Positions 16,678 through 24,956 of a stretch of 64,000 nt of DNA are shown here, piece by piece. The notes beneath the pieces were generated by a model. The model searched no databases and was not told where the DNA came from. It saw only the letters and a list, made by a program, of their open reading frames with translations. Source of the stretch: Propionicimonas sp. (lineage in GTDB: Bacteria > Actinomycetota > Actinomycetes > Propionibacteriales > Propionibacteriaceae); the NCBI GenBank assembly GCA_013791955.1, contig VMSW01000007.1, forward strand, positions 1,488,001 to 1,552,000, in the 5' to 3' direction. The first letter of the stretch is position 1, and each line of letters opens with the position of its first letter. Both the position numbers and the translations under genes were made by a program.

Positions 16678-17187
16678 GTGAACCGCCGCCAGCCTCTCGC
16701 CATTGCACTGATCTGGCTGGCCACTGTCGCCGGAGCGTCCACCCTGACTTGGGGGGTCATCTCCTCCACTGGGGCCAGCGTGGGTGAGAACGTGCCGCTC
16801 AGTGCGGCCACAGTCTCGCTGCCGCCCGCCACCCAGACCCCCGCTGGCACGAGCGCTAGCCCCAACTCGTCCCAGACCGGCCCGTCGGCCACTTCGAAGA
16901 CCACCGGCAAGCCGAGCAACAGCCCGACCAGCACCAAGCCAACTCCGGCTACCAAGACCGCCAGCTGGAGTGGGTCTCCGGGCAAGGTGACTGCCTCCTG
17001 TAAAGGGTCGGCAGTTTCGCTGGTCAGCGCCATCCCCAACGATGGCTACAAGGTGCAAACCGAGCGCGAGGGCACCAAACTGCTTGAAGTCGAGTTCGAG
17101 AAGACCGGATCGGGCGAGGACGAAGATGGCGAAGTGCATCTGAAGATCAGCTGCACCGATGGCGCCCCCGTCTTCCGCCGCGACTGA
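16678..17187 (+). CDS. Small exported/membrane-anchored protein next to the two-component system
   Basis: A 169-residue protein beginning with GTG at 16678. Residues about 7-28 form a membrane anchor or uncleaved signal; about 40-95 is a Ser/Thr/Pro/Lys-rich disordered linker; the C-terminal 70 residues contain two Cys (ASCKGSAV and KISCTDG) and could form one small disulfide-linked domain. Similar proteins are common beside actinobacterial kinase/regulator pairs but have no assigned function to my knowledge. It is divergent from the response regulator gene, so both share a short promoter region. A sensor accessory or regulated envelope protein are both possible. Confidence 0.75.
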   Translation: MNRRQPLAIALIWLATVAGASTLTWGVISSTGASVGENVPLSAATVSLPPATQTPAGTSASPNSSQTGPSATSKTTGKPSNSPTSTKPTPATKTASWSGSPGKVTASCKGSAVSLVSAIPNDGYKVQTEREGTKLLEVEFEKTGSGEDEDGEVHLKISCTDGAPVFRRD

Positions 17188-17213
17188 GCTCGCACCCTCG
17201 CCGGAGGGGTGGG

Positions 17214-17495
17214 TCAGTTGACGACTTCCACCCCACGCCAGAACGCGACCCGGCCAGCAATTTCGGCGGCCGCAGCTTTCGGCTGCGGGTAGAACCAAGC
17301 TGCGTCTGGGTTGACCAACTCGCCGACTTCGAGGGAGTAGTAGGACGCCTCGCCCTTCCACGGGCAGGTGGTGTGGGTGGCCGAAGGACGCAGGACGTCG
17401 GCCTGCACTGACTCGGCCGGGAAATAGTGATTGCCTTCCACGACAACTGTGTCGTCGCTCTCGGCAATCACGGTTCCATTCCAGATGGCACGCAT
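17214..17495 (-). CDS. DUF427 domain protein
   Basis: A 93-residue protein that is essentially a single DUF427 domain. It starts MRAIWNGTVIAESDDTVVVEGNHYFP and has the family signature TTCPWKGEASYYSL. The ATG at 17495 has GGGAGA 4 bases upstream; the open frame continues to 17621 but without a better start. DUF427 proteins are small cytoplasmic beta-rich proteins of unknown function, frequent in actinobacteria. It is divergent from the oxidoreductase at 17629 and convergent with the small exported protein. Confidence 0.88.
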   Translation of the reverse strand: MRAIWNGTVIAESDDTVVVEGNHYFPAESVQADVLRPSATHTTCPWKGEASYYSLEVGELVNPDAAWFYPQPKAAAAEIAGRVAFWRGVEVVN

Positions 17496-17628
17496 GCGTT
17501 CTCCCTTGATAGCTGTTAGCAGGCCAAACACCCCCACACCAGGGGTTCTTCCCGGCCACGGCTGCCTACCGCCCGACCTGAGCAATAGCGCTGATGCCTG
17601 TTGAGGGGCTAAGTGCCACACTCAAACC

Positions 17629-18987
17629 ATGCAAACCTTTGACGTTGCGGTGATTGGTTTGGGCCCAGGCGGCGAACACGTCGCCGGCACGCTGGCCGAA
17701 AGCGGCCTGCGGGTGCTCGGCATTGAGCGGGAGTTGGTCGGGGGCGAATGCCCCTATTGGGGCTGCGTGCCCACCAAGATGATGGTGCGCGCCAGCGATG
17801 CCCTGGCCGAAGCCCACCGGGTGCCCGCCCTGGCCGGACACCTCGACCAAGTGCGTCCGGATTGGGCGCTGGTGGCCGCGCGCATCAGCGATGAGGCCAC
17901 CGATGCCTGGGACGACACCGTGGCGGCGCGCCGCTTCACCGACAAGGGTGGGGTGCTAGTGCGCGGCAGCGGCAAAGTGATCTCGGACACCGAAGTCGAG
18001 GTCGATGGGACCAGCTATCGGGTGCGTCGCGGCATCGTGGTGGCCACCGGCTCCAAAGCGGCAATCCCGCCGATTCCTGGCCTGGCCGACGTGGACTATT
18101 GGACGAATCGGGAAGTGGTCTCAGCCACCACGCTGCCCCAGTCGATGGTGGTTCTCGGCGGTGGCGCGATCGGCTGTGAACTCAGTCAGGTGCTGGCCCG
18201 CTTCGGCGTCCGGGTGATCCTCGTCGAAGCCGCGCCGCGACTGCTGGCCTTGGAAGAGCCCGAAGCCTCCGCCGCTCTCCAGGGCGTCCTGGAAGCTGAA
18301 GGGGTCGAGGTGCACCTCAGTCTGGGGGCCGAGCAGGTCGAAGCCGCCGGTGCTGGAGTCACCGTGCGGCTTGCCGATGGCACTTCGGTGAGTGCCGAGC
18401 GAATCCTGGTGGCCACCGGACGCCGCGCCGACCCGGCCGCAGTCGGGTTGACCGCCGTCGGCGTTGACCCGGCAGCCCGAGTGGCACCGACCGATCACCG
18501 GTGTCGGGTAAGCGAGGGCGTGTGGGCGGTCGGCGATCTGACCGGCAAAGGCGCCTTTACCCATGTGGCGATGTATCAGGCCGGGATTGTGATTCGCGAT
18601 CTGCTCGGCGAGCCCGGACCACCGGCCGCCTACCACGCGCTGCCGCGGGTCACCTTCACCGATCCTGAGATTGGGGCGGTCGGCCTCACCGAGGCCCAGG
18701 CCCGTGAGCAACTGACGAAGGTCTCAGTCGGCGCCACGCCGTTATCGGCGACCACCCGTGGCTGGATCCACAAAGTGGGCAATGAGGGTTTCATCAAACT
18801 GGTTGCTGACGCCGAGCGGGACGTGCTGGTAGGTGCCACCGTGATGGCTCCGGCCGGTGGCGAAGTGCTTGGCGCCCTGGCGGTCGCCGTCCATGCGCGG
18901 GTGCCGCTGGCCGAGTTGCGCTCAATGATCTACGCCTATCCAACCTTCCACCGCGGCATCGAGGAAGCGCTGGGGAAGCTCCACTAA
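17629..18987 (+). CDS. FAD-dependent pyridine nucleotide-disulfide oxidoreductase (class I)
   Basis: A 452-residue flavoprotein of the lipoamide dehydrogenase/glutathione reductase/MerA family. It has the FAD-binding VIGLGPGGEHVAGTLA, the redox-active disulfide in GGECPYWGCVPTK (Cys41 and Cys46), an NAD(P)-binding VVLGGGAIGCELSQVLARFG, the second FAD motif VWAVGDLTG and the C-terminal YAYPTFHRGIEEAL with the active-site His-Glu pair. The acidic residue after the second Rossmann strand (VEAAPR) suggests NADH rather than NADPH. It stands alone, without 2-oxo acid dehydrogenase genes, so the physiological disulfide substrate is unknown. A strong bidirectional terminator follows. Confidence 0.9.
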   Translation: MQTFDVAVIGLGPGGEHVAGTLAESGLRVLGIERELVGGECPYWGCVPTKMMVRASDALAEAHRVPALAGHLDQVRPDWALVAARISDEATDAWDDTVAARRFTDKGGVLVRGSGKVISDTEVEVDGTSYRVRRGIVVATGSKAAIPPIPGLADVDYWTNREVVSATTLPQSMVVLGGGAIGCELSQVLARFGVRVILVEAAPRLLALEEPEASAALQGVLEAEGVEVHLSLGAEQVEAAGAGVTVRLADGTSVSAERILVATGRRADPAAVGLTAVGVDPAARVAPTDHRCRVSEGVWAVGDLTGKGAFTHVAMYQAGIVIRDLLGEPGPPAAYHALPRVTFTDPEIGAVGLTEAQAREQLTKVSVGATPLSATTRGWIHKVGNEGFIKLVADAERDVLVGATVMAPAGGEVLGALAVAVHARVPLAELRSMIYAYPTFHRGIEEALGKLH

Positions 18988-19010
18988 CCCGAGGGGGCTT
19001 GGGGACGCTA

Positions 19011-19039
19011 CCGGCCCGAGGTCAGTGACCTCGGGCCGG
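19011..19039. terminator. Bidirectional terminator between convergent genes
   Basis: Arms CCGGCCCGAGGTCA and TGACCTCGGGCCGG form a perfect 14-bp stem around a single central base (practical loop of 3-5 bases). It lies between the oxidoreductase stop (18987) and the minus-strand binding-protein stop (19050), serving both. Confidence 0.8.
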
Positions 19040-19049
19040 TGGTGCGCCG

Positions 19050-19964
19050 TCAGGACAGTCCGTTGGCCTTCAGCCATTCGGCGGCCACATCGGCGGCATC
19101 GGCCTTGTCGACCACCACTTTGGTGACCAGGGTGGCCAGCATGTCGGTGTCGAGCTTGGCCGAAACCCCGTTCAGCGCGGCCACGGCTTCCGGGGTGGCC
19201 TTGGCTTTGGTGATCACCGGAATCACGTTCTGCGCACCGAAGAAGCTCTTGGGGTCATCGAGCACCACAAAGCCGTTGGCCTTGATCGCCGGGTCGGTGG
19301 TGAACAGGTTGGCGGCCTGCACCTGGCCGTTCTTCAACGCCTGGACGGTGAGCGGGCCGGCCACGTCCAGCGGCTTGAAAGCCTTGAAGCGCAACCCATA
19401 GACCTTCTCCAGCCCGGGGACGCCAGCGGCGCGCTCTTTCCACTCCGGCGGGCCACCGAGCACCATTTCGGGGGCATATTGCGCCAGATCCTCAATCGAG
19501 GTCAGCGAATACTTGTCGGCGGTCGCCTGGGTGACGCTGATCGAGTCCTTGTCCTGGGCGGCCGAGGGCTCTAGTGCCTGCAAGGTCGCTGGCAGCGCCG
19601 CCCGCAGGGAGGCCAGGGCTGCGGCTTCGTCTGAGGTGTCGGCATCGGCGTTCAGATACTTGGCGAACGCCCCGGTGTATTCGGGGATCAGATCGATCTC
19701 GCCGTTCTTCAACGCCGGCACATAGGTTTCGCGCGAGGCGATGTTGAGTTTGGTGGTGACGGTGATGCCCTTGGCCTTCAGTGCCCCGGCATAGATTTCG
19801 GCCAGCAGTTCACTCTCGGGGAAGTTGGCCGAACCGACGACGATCGCCTGCCCAGCAGCCGAGCCACCGCCTGCGGTCGGGGTGGCCAGTGGATTACCCG
19901 AAGCGCAGGCGCTGAGGGAGACCGCAACCAGGGTGAGGGCCAGGAAGCCGGTGATCTTCTTCAT
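19050..19964 (-). CDS. Osmoprotectant ABC transporter substrate-binding lipoprotein (OpuCC/ProX type)
   Basis: A 304-residue exported lipoprotein (lipobox LSAC, Cys20). Family motifs include VGSANFPESELLAEIYAGALKAKG near the N-terminus, IDLIPEYTGAF in the middle and NLFTTDPAIKANGFVVLDDPK towards the C-terminus, typical of quaternary-amine binders that capture glycine betaine, choline or carnitine. It is the last gene of an ATPase-permease-permease-binding protein operon on the minus strand. AAAGGTAG lies 5 bases before the ATG. The exact compatible solute is not evident. Confidence 0.9.
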   Translation of the reverse strand: MKKITGFLALTLVAVSLSACASGNPLATPTAGGGSAAGQAIVVGSANFPESELLAEIYAGALKAKGITVTTKLNIASRETYVPALKNGEIDLIPEYTGAFAKYLNADADTSDEAAALASLRAALPATLQALEPSAAQDKDSISVTQATADKYSLTSIEDLAQYAPEMVLGGPPEWKERAAGVPGLEKVYGLRFKAFKPLDVAGPLTVQALKNGQVQAANLFTTDPAIKANGFVVLDDPKSFFGAQNVIPVITKAKATPEAVAALNGVSAKLDTDMLATLVTKVVVDKADAADVAAEWLKANGLS

Positions 19965-20005
19965 TGAACTACCTTTCGTTGTTGCTGATCAGGTCGTTGT
20001 GGGGG

Positions 20006-20734
20006 TCAGGTCGTTGCAGGGACGGGTTGCGGCGCAGCGCGCAATCGTGGCGAGTCATTGGGCGCGGCCAAGCCCGGGGAAACCACCAGCCGCTGGACGG
20101 CCGCGAAGACCAGGTCGACACAGACCGCCAGCAGGGCGACCAGCAGGGCGCCGGCCGCCATTTCGCCGTAGTCACGGTAGGCCTGGCCGTCGATCAGGAA
20201 CCGACCGAGCCCGCCAACGCTTACTGAAGCGGCGATCGTGGCGGTGGCCACCACTTGCAGCGCAGCCGAGCGCAGGCCGCTGAAGATCAGCGGCAGGGCC
20301 ACCGGAATTTCAACTTTGGTCAATACCTGCAGCTCACCCATGCCCATGCCCCGGGCGGCATCCCGGACGCCAGGGTCAACCCCTTCGACGCCGGCGTAGG
20401 CCCCGGCCAGGATCGGCGGAATGGCCAAAATCACCAGCACGAAGATGGCCGGGCCGAGGAAGGCGACATCACCGGCCAGCAGCGGGCCGACCACCAGCAC
20501 CGCGACGAAGAGCAGCCCCAGGGTGGGCACCGAGCGCATGCCGTTGACCAGATTGACCACGGTGAGCCGGCCCTTGCCGGTGTGCCCGATCCACAACCCC
20601 AGCGGGATGCCCACCACAGCAGCGATCACCAAGGTCACCAGGCTGTAGCTCAGATGCTCGATCAGCCGAGCCCAGACGCCTTCGGGGCCGCTCCAATTGT
20701 TCGGATCGGCCAGCCACTCCCAGAGCAGGTTCAT
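20006..20734 (-). CDS. Osmoprotectant ABC transporter permease (second)
   Basis: A 242-residue BPD permease with about six helices. The EAA-loop region DAARGMGMGELQVLTKVEIPVALPLIFSGLR is typical of OpuCB/OpuCD. The ATG at 20734 overlaps the preceding permease stop (ATGA), which decides the start over an in-frame candidate at 20758. It pairs with the 20731-21375 permease to form the membrane channel, driven by the ATPase encoded first. The C-terminal 15 residues extend past the usual end and are Arg/Pro rich. Confidence 0.9.
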   Translation of the reverse strand: MNLLWEWLADPNNWSGPEGVWARLIEHLSYSLVTLVIAAVVGIPLGLWIGHTGKGRLTVVNLVNGMRSVPTLGLLFVAVLVVGPLLAGDVAFLGPAIFVLVILAIPPILAGAYAGVEGVDPGVRDAARGMGMGELQVLTKVEIPVALPLIFSGLRSAALQVVATATIAASVSVGGLGRFLIDGQAYRDYGEMAAGALLVALLAVCVDLVFAAVQRLVVSPGLAAPNDSPRLRAAPQPVPATT

Positions 20735-21375
20735 GCCGGGCTCCCCACTCGCAGCCACGGCGTGGCCGCTTTGGTGAGGGTGACAATCAGCAAATCGAAG
20801 ACCAGCGCGAGCGCGATGCAGGCGAGAATGCCCACCACGATCGGGTCAAGGTAGTTGCGGGCAAAACCGTCGGTGAACAGCGACCCGAGCTGGGCGATGC
20901 CGAGCAGGGCAGCCACCGAGACGATGGAGACATTGCTGACTGCCGCCACCCTCAGGCCAGCCGAAATCACCGGGACGGCCAGCGGCAGCTCAACTTTGAA
21001 GAACCTGGAGACCCGGCCGATCCCCATCGCCGAGGCCGCCTGCAGCACATCGTCGGGCACTGAAGCCAGGCCATCGGAGACCGTCCGTACCAATAGGGCC
21101 ACGGTGTAGACGGTGAGCGCGACCACCACGTTCAGCGGGTCGAGGATTCCGGTGCCCAGCACCAGCGGCATCAGAATGAACAGCGCCAGCGAGGGGATGG
21201 TGTAGAGCAGTCCGGTGCCGACGATCAGCGGGGTGCGCAACAGCCGGTAGCGGCGGGCCAGCCAGCCCAGCGGAATGGCCAGCAGCAGGCCCGCCAGCAG
21301 GGGTGCTGAGGCCAGCACCGCGTGGGTGGCCATCAGCGAGCCGACTTCGTCGAGGTGGCCGAGAAACCAGTTCAT
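20731..21375 (-). CDS. Osmoprotectant ABC transporter permease (first)
   Basis: A 214-residue BPD permease with about five or six helices and the EAA-loop segment QAASAMGIGRVSRFFKVELPLAVPVISAGLR (about residues 113-143). It is overlapped on both sides: its ATG lies in the ATPase stop and its stop in the next permease start, both ATGA junctions, so all subunits should be made in step. The sequence matches OpuC/YehW-type permeases for quaternary amines. Confidence 0.9.
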   Translation of the reverse strand: MNWFLGHLDEVGSLMATHAVLASAPLLAGLLLAIPLGWLARRYRLLRTPLIVGTGLLYTIPSLALFILMPLVLGTGILDPLNVVVALTVYTVALLVRTVSDGLASVPDDVLQAASAMGIGRVSRFFKVELPLAVPVISAGLRVAAVSNVSIVSVAALLGIAQLGSLFTDGFARNYLDPIVVGILACIALALVFDLLIVTLTKAATPWLRVGSPA

Positions 21376-22475
21376 GGTGCGCCGGTCTTAGGGCCGCGTT
21401 CGATCTCGACCAGCACGTCCTGGGCGCGGACGGTGCCCACTAGGCCGCCAGCATCGTCGGTGATCACCCCGCGTCTACTCGGTGCCGACAGGGCAGCGTC
21501 CAGGGCTGCGCGCAGCGAGCCACCAACGCGGGCGAGCGTGCCGCCGCGGTGCAGCTCTGCTGAGGTGATCGGGGCCAGAAGTCGGGCGGGTTCGACCCAG
21601 CCAGCTGGCGCGCCAGCCGCATCGAGCACCAGCAACCAATCGGCCCCGGCGGCAGCCTGCTTGGCTTCGGCGGGGGTGGCTCCCAGCGGCACGGTGGGCT
21701 CGGCGCTGATCGGCAAGCCGGGAGCCGCCACAAAGCCAAGGGCTCGGTAACCGCGGTCGCGGCCGAGGAAGTCCGCCACGAAATCATCAGCCGGGTCGGC
21801 CAACAGCCGCGCCGGCGCATCGAATTGGGCCAGGGTGCCGCCCACGCGCAGCACTGCCACCAGATCGGCGAGCTTGATCGCCTCATCGATGTCGTGAGTG
21901 ACGAAGACGATGGTTTTGCCCAGCTCGGCTTGGAGCCGCAGAAACTCGTCCTGCAGTTGGGCACGTACCACTGGGTCGACGGCACTGAACGGTTCGTCCA
22001 GCAGCATCACCGGCGGATCGGCGGCCAGGGCGCGGGCGACCCCTACTCGTTGCTGTTGACCGCCGGAGAGCTGGCTCGGATACCGCTTGGCGAGAGCGGG
22101 GTCCAGGCCCACCAGTTCCAGCAGTTCATGGGCCCGGGCACGCGCTTTGGCTCTGCCCCAGCCCAGCAGCAACGGCACGGTGGCGATGTTGTCGAGGATG
22201 CTCTGGTGCGGGAAGAGCCCGCCACTTTGAATCACGTAGCCGATGCTGCGGCGCAGTTCGTTGACTTCGAGGGTGGCGGTGTCGCGGCCGTCGATGGCGA
22301 CGAGGCCGCTGCTCGGTTCGATCATTCGGTTGATCATTCGCAGCGAGGTCGTTTTGCCGCAGCCAGAGGGCCCAACCAGCACAGTGATCTGACCGGTCGG
22401 AATGTCCAGGCTCAGGCCGCCCACGGCAGTGGTGCCACCTGGGTACACCTTTGTCACCTCGGTGAAAGTGATCAG
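21372..22475 (-). CDS. Osmoprotectant ABC transporter ATPase with CBS domains (OpuCA/ProV type)
   Basis: The ATP-binding subunit, with Walker A GPSGCGKTT, Q-loop, signature LSGGQQQR, Walker B VMLLDEPFS and switch HD. After residue about 250 come two degenerate CBS-like repeats (ending GGLVGTVRAQDVLVEIE), which in this family sense ionic strength or c-di-AMP. The first GTG/ATG is a GTG at 22457, but it removes the first beta strand. In-frame upstream codons encode LITFTE, and a CTG at 22475 sits 9 bases after a perfect AGGAGG, so a CTG start giving MITFTEVTKVYPGG is more consistent with the family. First gene of the operon. Confidence 0.85.
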   Translation of the reverse strand: MITFTEVTKVYPGGTTAVGGLSLDIPTGQITVLVGPSGCGKTTSLRMINRMIEPSSGLVAIDGRDTATLEVNELRRSIGYVIQSGGLFPHQSILDNIATVPLLLGWGRAKARARAHELLELVGLDPALAKRYPSQLSGGQQQRVGVARALAADPPVMLLDEPFSAVDPVVRAQLQDEFLRLQAELGKTIVFVTHDIDEAIKLADLVAVLRVGGTLAQFDAPARLLADPADDFVADFLGRDRGYRALGFVAAPGLPISAEPTVPLGATPAEAKQAAAGADWLLVLDAAGAPAGWVEPARLLAPITSAELHRGGTLARVGGSLRAALDAALSAPSRRGVITDDAGGLVGTVRAQDVLVEIERGPKTGAP

Positions 22476-22689
22476 GACGGGCCACCTCCTCGGCGTGGTT
22501 CGTCATCACAGTTGCACCCCGCTGGGTTGTGCATCTCACCCAGGTCGAACCGCAGCGCAACGGAGGTTATTCCGCTGCCATTGAAGCATCACCGCGATCG
22601 ATTCGACCACGAACTGCAGCGCTTTTGGCACCTGGCAGCCCTATTGTGCTGGCAACTCAGGTTGTGAGTTTGCTGTCGAAAGGTCGGCG

Positions 22690-24243
22690 ATGGGACGCCT
22701 TGGAGCACTGCTCGCGCTGGCCCGCTCGGCCATCGTGGCTGCGGCCATTCGCGGGGCGGGGCCTGGCGGTAGGGCGGCGCGTTCCCGTCCGCTGGATTTC
22801 GCACCCTTCGCTACGGCCCTCGATGCCATGGACGGGGGGCGCCGTGCGGAGCTCGCCGACCTGCTTGGCTCGGCTTCCTTGGCCGAACTGGGGGTGCTGC
22901 TGGCGGCCGGGAGCCTCACCAGCGTTGAGCTGACGCTGCACTATTTGGGCCGCATCCGCCGGTTCGACGACGAACTTGGCGCCATCATCGAGTTGAACCC
23001 GCAAGCGCTGGCCGAGGCCGAAGCCGCAGATCAGCGCCGGGCCGCGGGGCGCCAGTTGGGCGCGCTGGACGGCATTCCGGTGGCGTTGAAGGACAACATC
23101 GAGACCGCACCCCCGCTACACACCACTGCCGGGGCGGCTGCTTTGGCCAACAACGTCACCGAGGCTGATGCCGCCATCGTGTCGGCGCTGCGCGCGGCGG
23201 GCCTCGTGGTGCTGGGCAAGACCAACCTCTCCGAACTGGCCGGGGCCAGCTGCAAGGTTCCCGGGGTGAGCGCGCTGGGCGGGGCCACCCGGAATCCGTA
23301 CGGGGCCACGTTTTCGCCGGGCGGTTCGAGCAGCGGTTCGGCGGTGGCGGTCGCGGCCGGGCTGTGCGCGGCCAGCGTGGGCACCGAAACATCTGGGTCG
23401 CTGATCGCCCCGGCGGCGTTCAACGGCGTGGTGGCGCTGAAGCCGAGCTTTGGGCTGGTTGGCGATGCGGGCATCATTCCGCTGGTGCGCTTCCAGGACT
23501 GCGTCGGCCCAATGGCCACCTCAGTGCCGGGCGTCGCCCTGCTGCTGGCGGCCATGACCGGCACGACGGTGGCCGAGCTGCCGACGTTGGCCCTGGACGG
23601 GGTGCACGTCGGGGTGTTGGCGGCCGACATTTTGAGCCAGCCGCGCGACCTGGAAGACCCCCGTGACAACGCTGCCATGTTGGCCCGCATCACCGACGGG
23701 CTGAGCGCGTCCGGGGCGAACACCGTTGAGGCCGAGTTGGTCGTCCGCCCCGAACTGGCCGGTTATGAGGGCCACTACTTCAAAGTGGTGCTCGGCGGCG
23801 TAACCAACGACACGTTGGGCTATGTGGCCGAGCACAGCCAACTGAAGACCGTGGCTGAACTGATGGTGTTCAACCTGGCCGAGCCCAAAACCCGAATGCC
23901 CTGCGGCCAGTTCTATCTGGCAGCAGCCAATCTGTTGCAGATCTCAGCTGAAGCCTATGAGGTGGCCGCACTGGCCCACCGCGACGCCACCCAGGCGGTG
24001 CTGGCCGACACTTTCGCCGCTGCCGGGGTTCAGGTGCTGGTGAGCCTGACCAACCTGCATTCCGCGCTGTATGCCGGGGCGGGCTACCCGGCGATCACCG
24101 TGCCGCTCGGCTTGCGCGCTAACGGGATGCCCACCGGGGCAACGTTCATCGGGCGCCCCGGTAGGGATGCTCAGCTGCTCGCCTTCGCTGCCGCCTTTGA
24201 GCGCGCCACCCGGCTGCGGGTACCGCCGGTGTTGGCTGACTGA
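22690..24243 (+). CDS. Amidase signature (AS) family hydrolase
   Basis: A 517-residue enzyme with the Ser-cisSer-Lys triad: Lys in IPVALKDNIE (about residue 134), cis-Ser in the glycine-rich FSPGGSSSGSAVAVAAGL, and nucleophile Ser in GTETSGSLIAPA. The N-terminal 60 residues are hydrophobic and basic, possibly an uncleaved export signal. Substrates in this family range from simple amides to peptides and glutaminyl-tRNA; nothing here shows GatA pairing, as no gatB or gatC is adjacent. It is divergent from the osmoprotectant operon and stands alone. The ATG follows GAAAGG. Confidence 0.9.
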   Translation: MGRLGALLALARSAIVAAAIRGAGPGGRAARSRPLDFAPFATALDAMDGGRRAELADLLGSASLAELGVLLAAGSLTSVELTLHYLGRIRRFDDELGAIIELNPQALAEAEAADQRRAAGRQLGALDGIPVALKDNIETAPPLHTTAGAAALANNVTEADAAIVSALRAAGLVVLGKTNLSELAGASCKVPGVSALGGATRNPYGATFSPGGSSSGSAVAVAAGLCAASVGTETSGSLIAPAAFNGVVALKPSFGLVGDAGIIPLVRFQDCVGPMATSVPGVALLLAAMTGTTVAELPTLALDGVHVGVLAADILSQPRDLEDPRDNAAMLARITDGLSASGANTVEAELVVRPELAGYEGHYFKVVLGGVTNDTLGYVAEHSQLKTVAELMVFNLAEPKTRMPCGQFYLAAANLLQISAEAYEVAALAHRDATQAVLADTFAAAGVQVLVSLTNLHSALYAGAGYPAITVPLGLRANGMPTGATFIGRPGRDAQLLAFAAAFERATRLRVPPVLAD

Positions 24244-24303
24244 GAACCACCGCAAGAGGCTCGAACCAGCCAAGTCACCGCACGCGCCAGCCTGTGGGCT
24301 GAA

Positions 24304-24861
24304 TCAGGCCGACGCCAATCGGGTCAGCCCAGGGGTGAGGAGCGCGAGGAGGGCCGCGGCTGCGTCGGCGGGTGTCACGTCCCGGCCATTTTCAAGCCAC
24401 CAGAGCAGGGCCGCCCACACTGCGCCACCCAGGGCGGCTGCGAGTTCCGCGCGTCGGTCCTCGGTCAGGTTGGGCATGGTTGCGTCGAGGCGTTCGCGCA
24501 GGTGGGTGTGAATCCGGTCGCGCAATGCTGGCACCATCGGCCCGCCGTGGCCCCGGACGAGGTAGGGCTCGGCAAGGATTCGGTGCTGACCGAGATGTTC
24601 GAAGAGGCCCGGGACGAAGGCGAGGCAGTGATCGGCTCCGGCCACCGGGACGATGGCCATGGCGCCAAGGAAGGCGTCAGCCAGCAGGGCGTCGCGATCG
24701 TCGTAGTGGGCGTAGAACGTGGAGCGGGAGCATCGCGCATGCGCCACGACATCGGCCACCGTGATGTCGTCCCAGGAGCGGGTGCGGAGTAGGTCGAGCA
24801 GCGCGCCGCGAAGCCGATTCTGGGTGCGGACCGCCCGGGGATCTGGCGTTTCCGGACACAT
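24304..24861 (-). CDS. TetR-family transcriptional regulator
   Basis: A 185-residue regulator with the N-terminal helix-turn-helix ITVADVVAHARCSRSTFYAHY (about residues 33-53) and a helical C-terminal domain. The ATG at 24861 has GGAGG 5 bases upstream, preferred over the longer frame to 24939. It is divergent from the membrane protein gene at 24957 with only 95 bases between the starts, so that gene is a likely target. No ligand is evident. Confidence 0.88.
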   Translation of the reverse strand: MCPETPDPRAVRTQNRLRGALLDLLRTRSWDDITVADVVAHARCSRSTFYAHYDDRDALLADAFLGAMAIVPVAGADHCLAFVPGLFEHLGQHRILAEPYLVRGHGGPMVPALRDRIHTHLRERLDATMPNLTEDRRAELAAALGGAVWAALLWWLENGRDVTPADAAAALLALLTPGLTRLASA

Positions 24862-24956
24862 ACGCGCCTCCTGTCCGGGAGTGCCGGGGTTCGTCGTGGC
24901 GCCCGCGGCGAGGGTGCCGGATGGTGGAAATACCAACACATTTCCAGGAGGAACCC

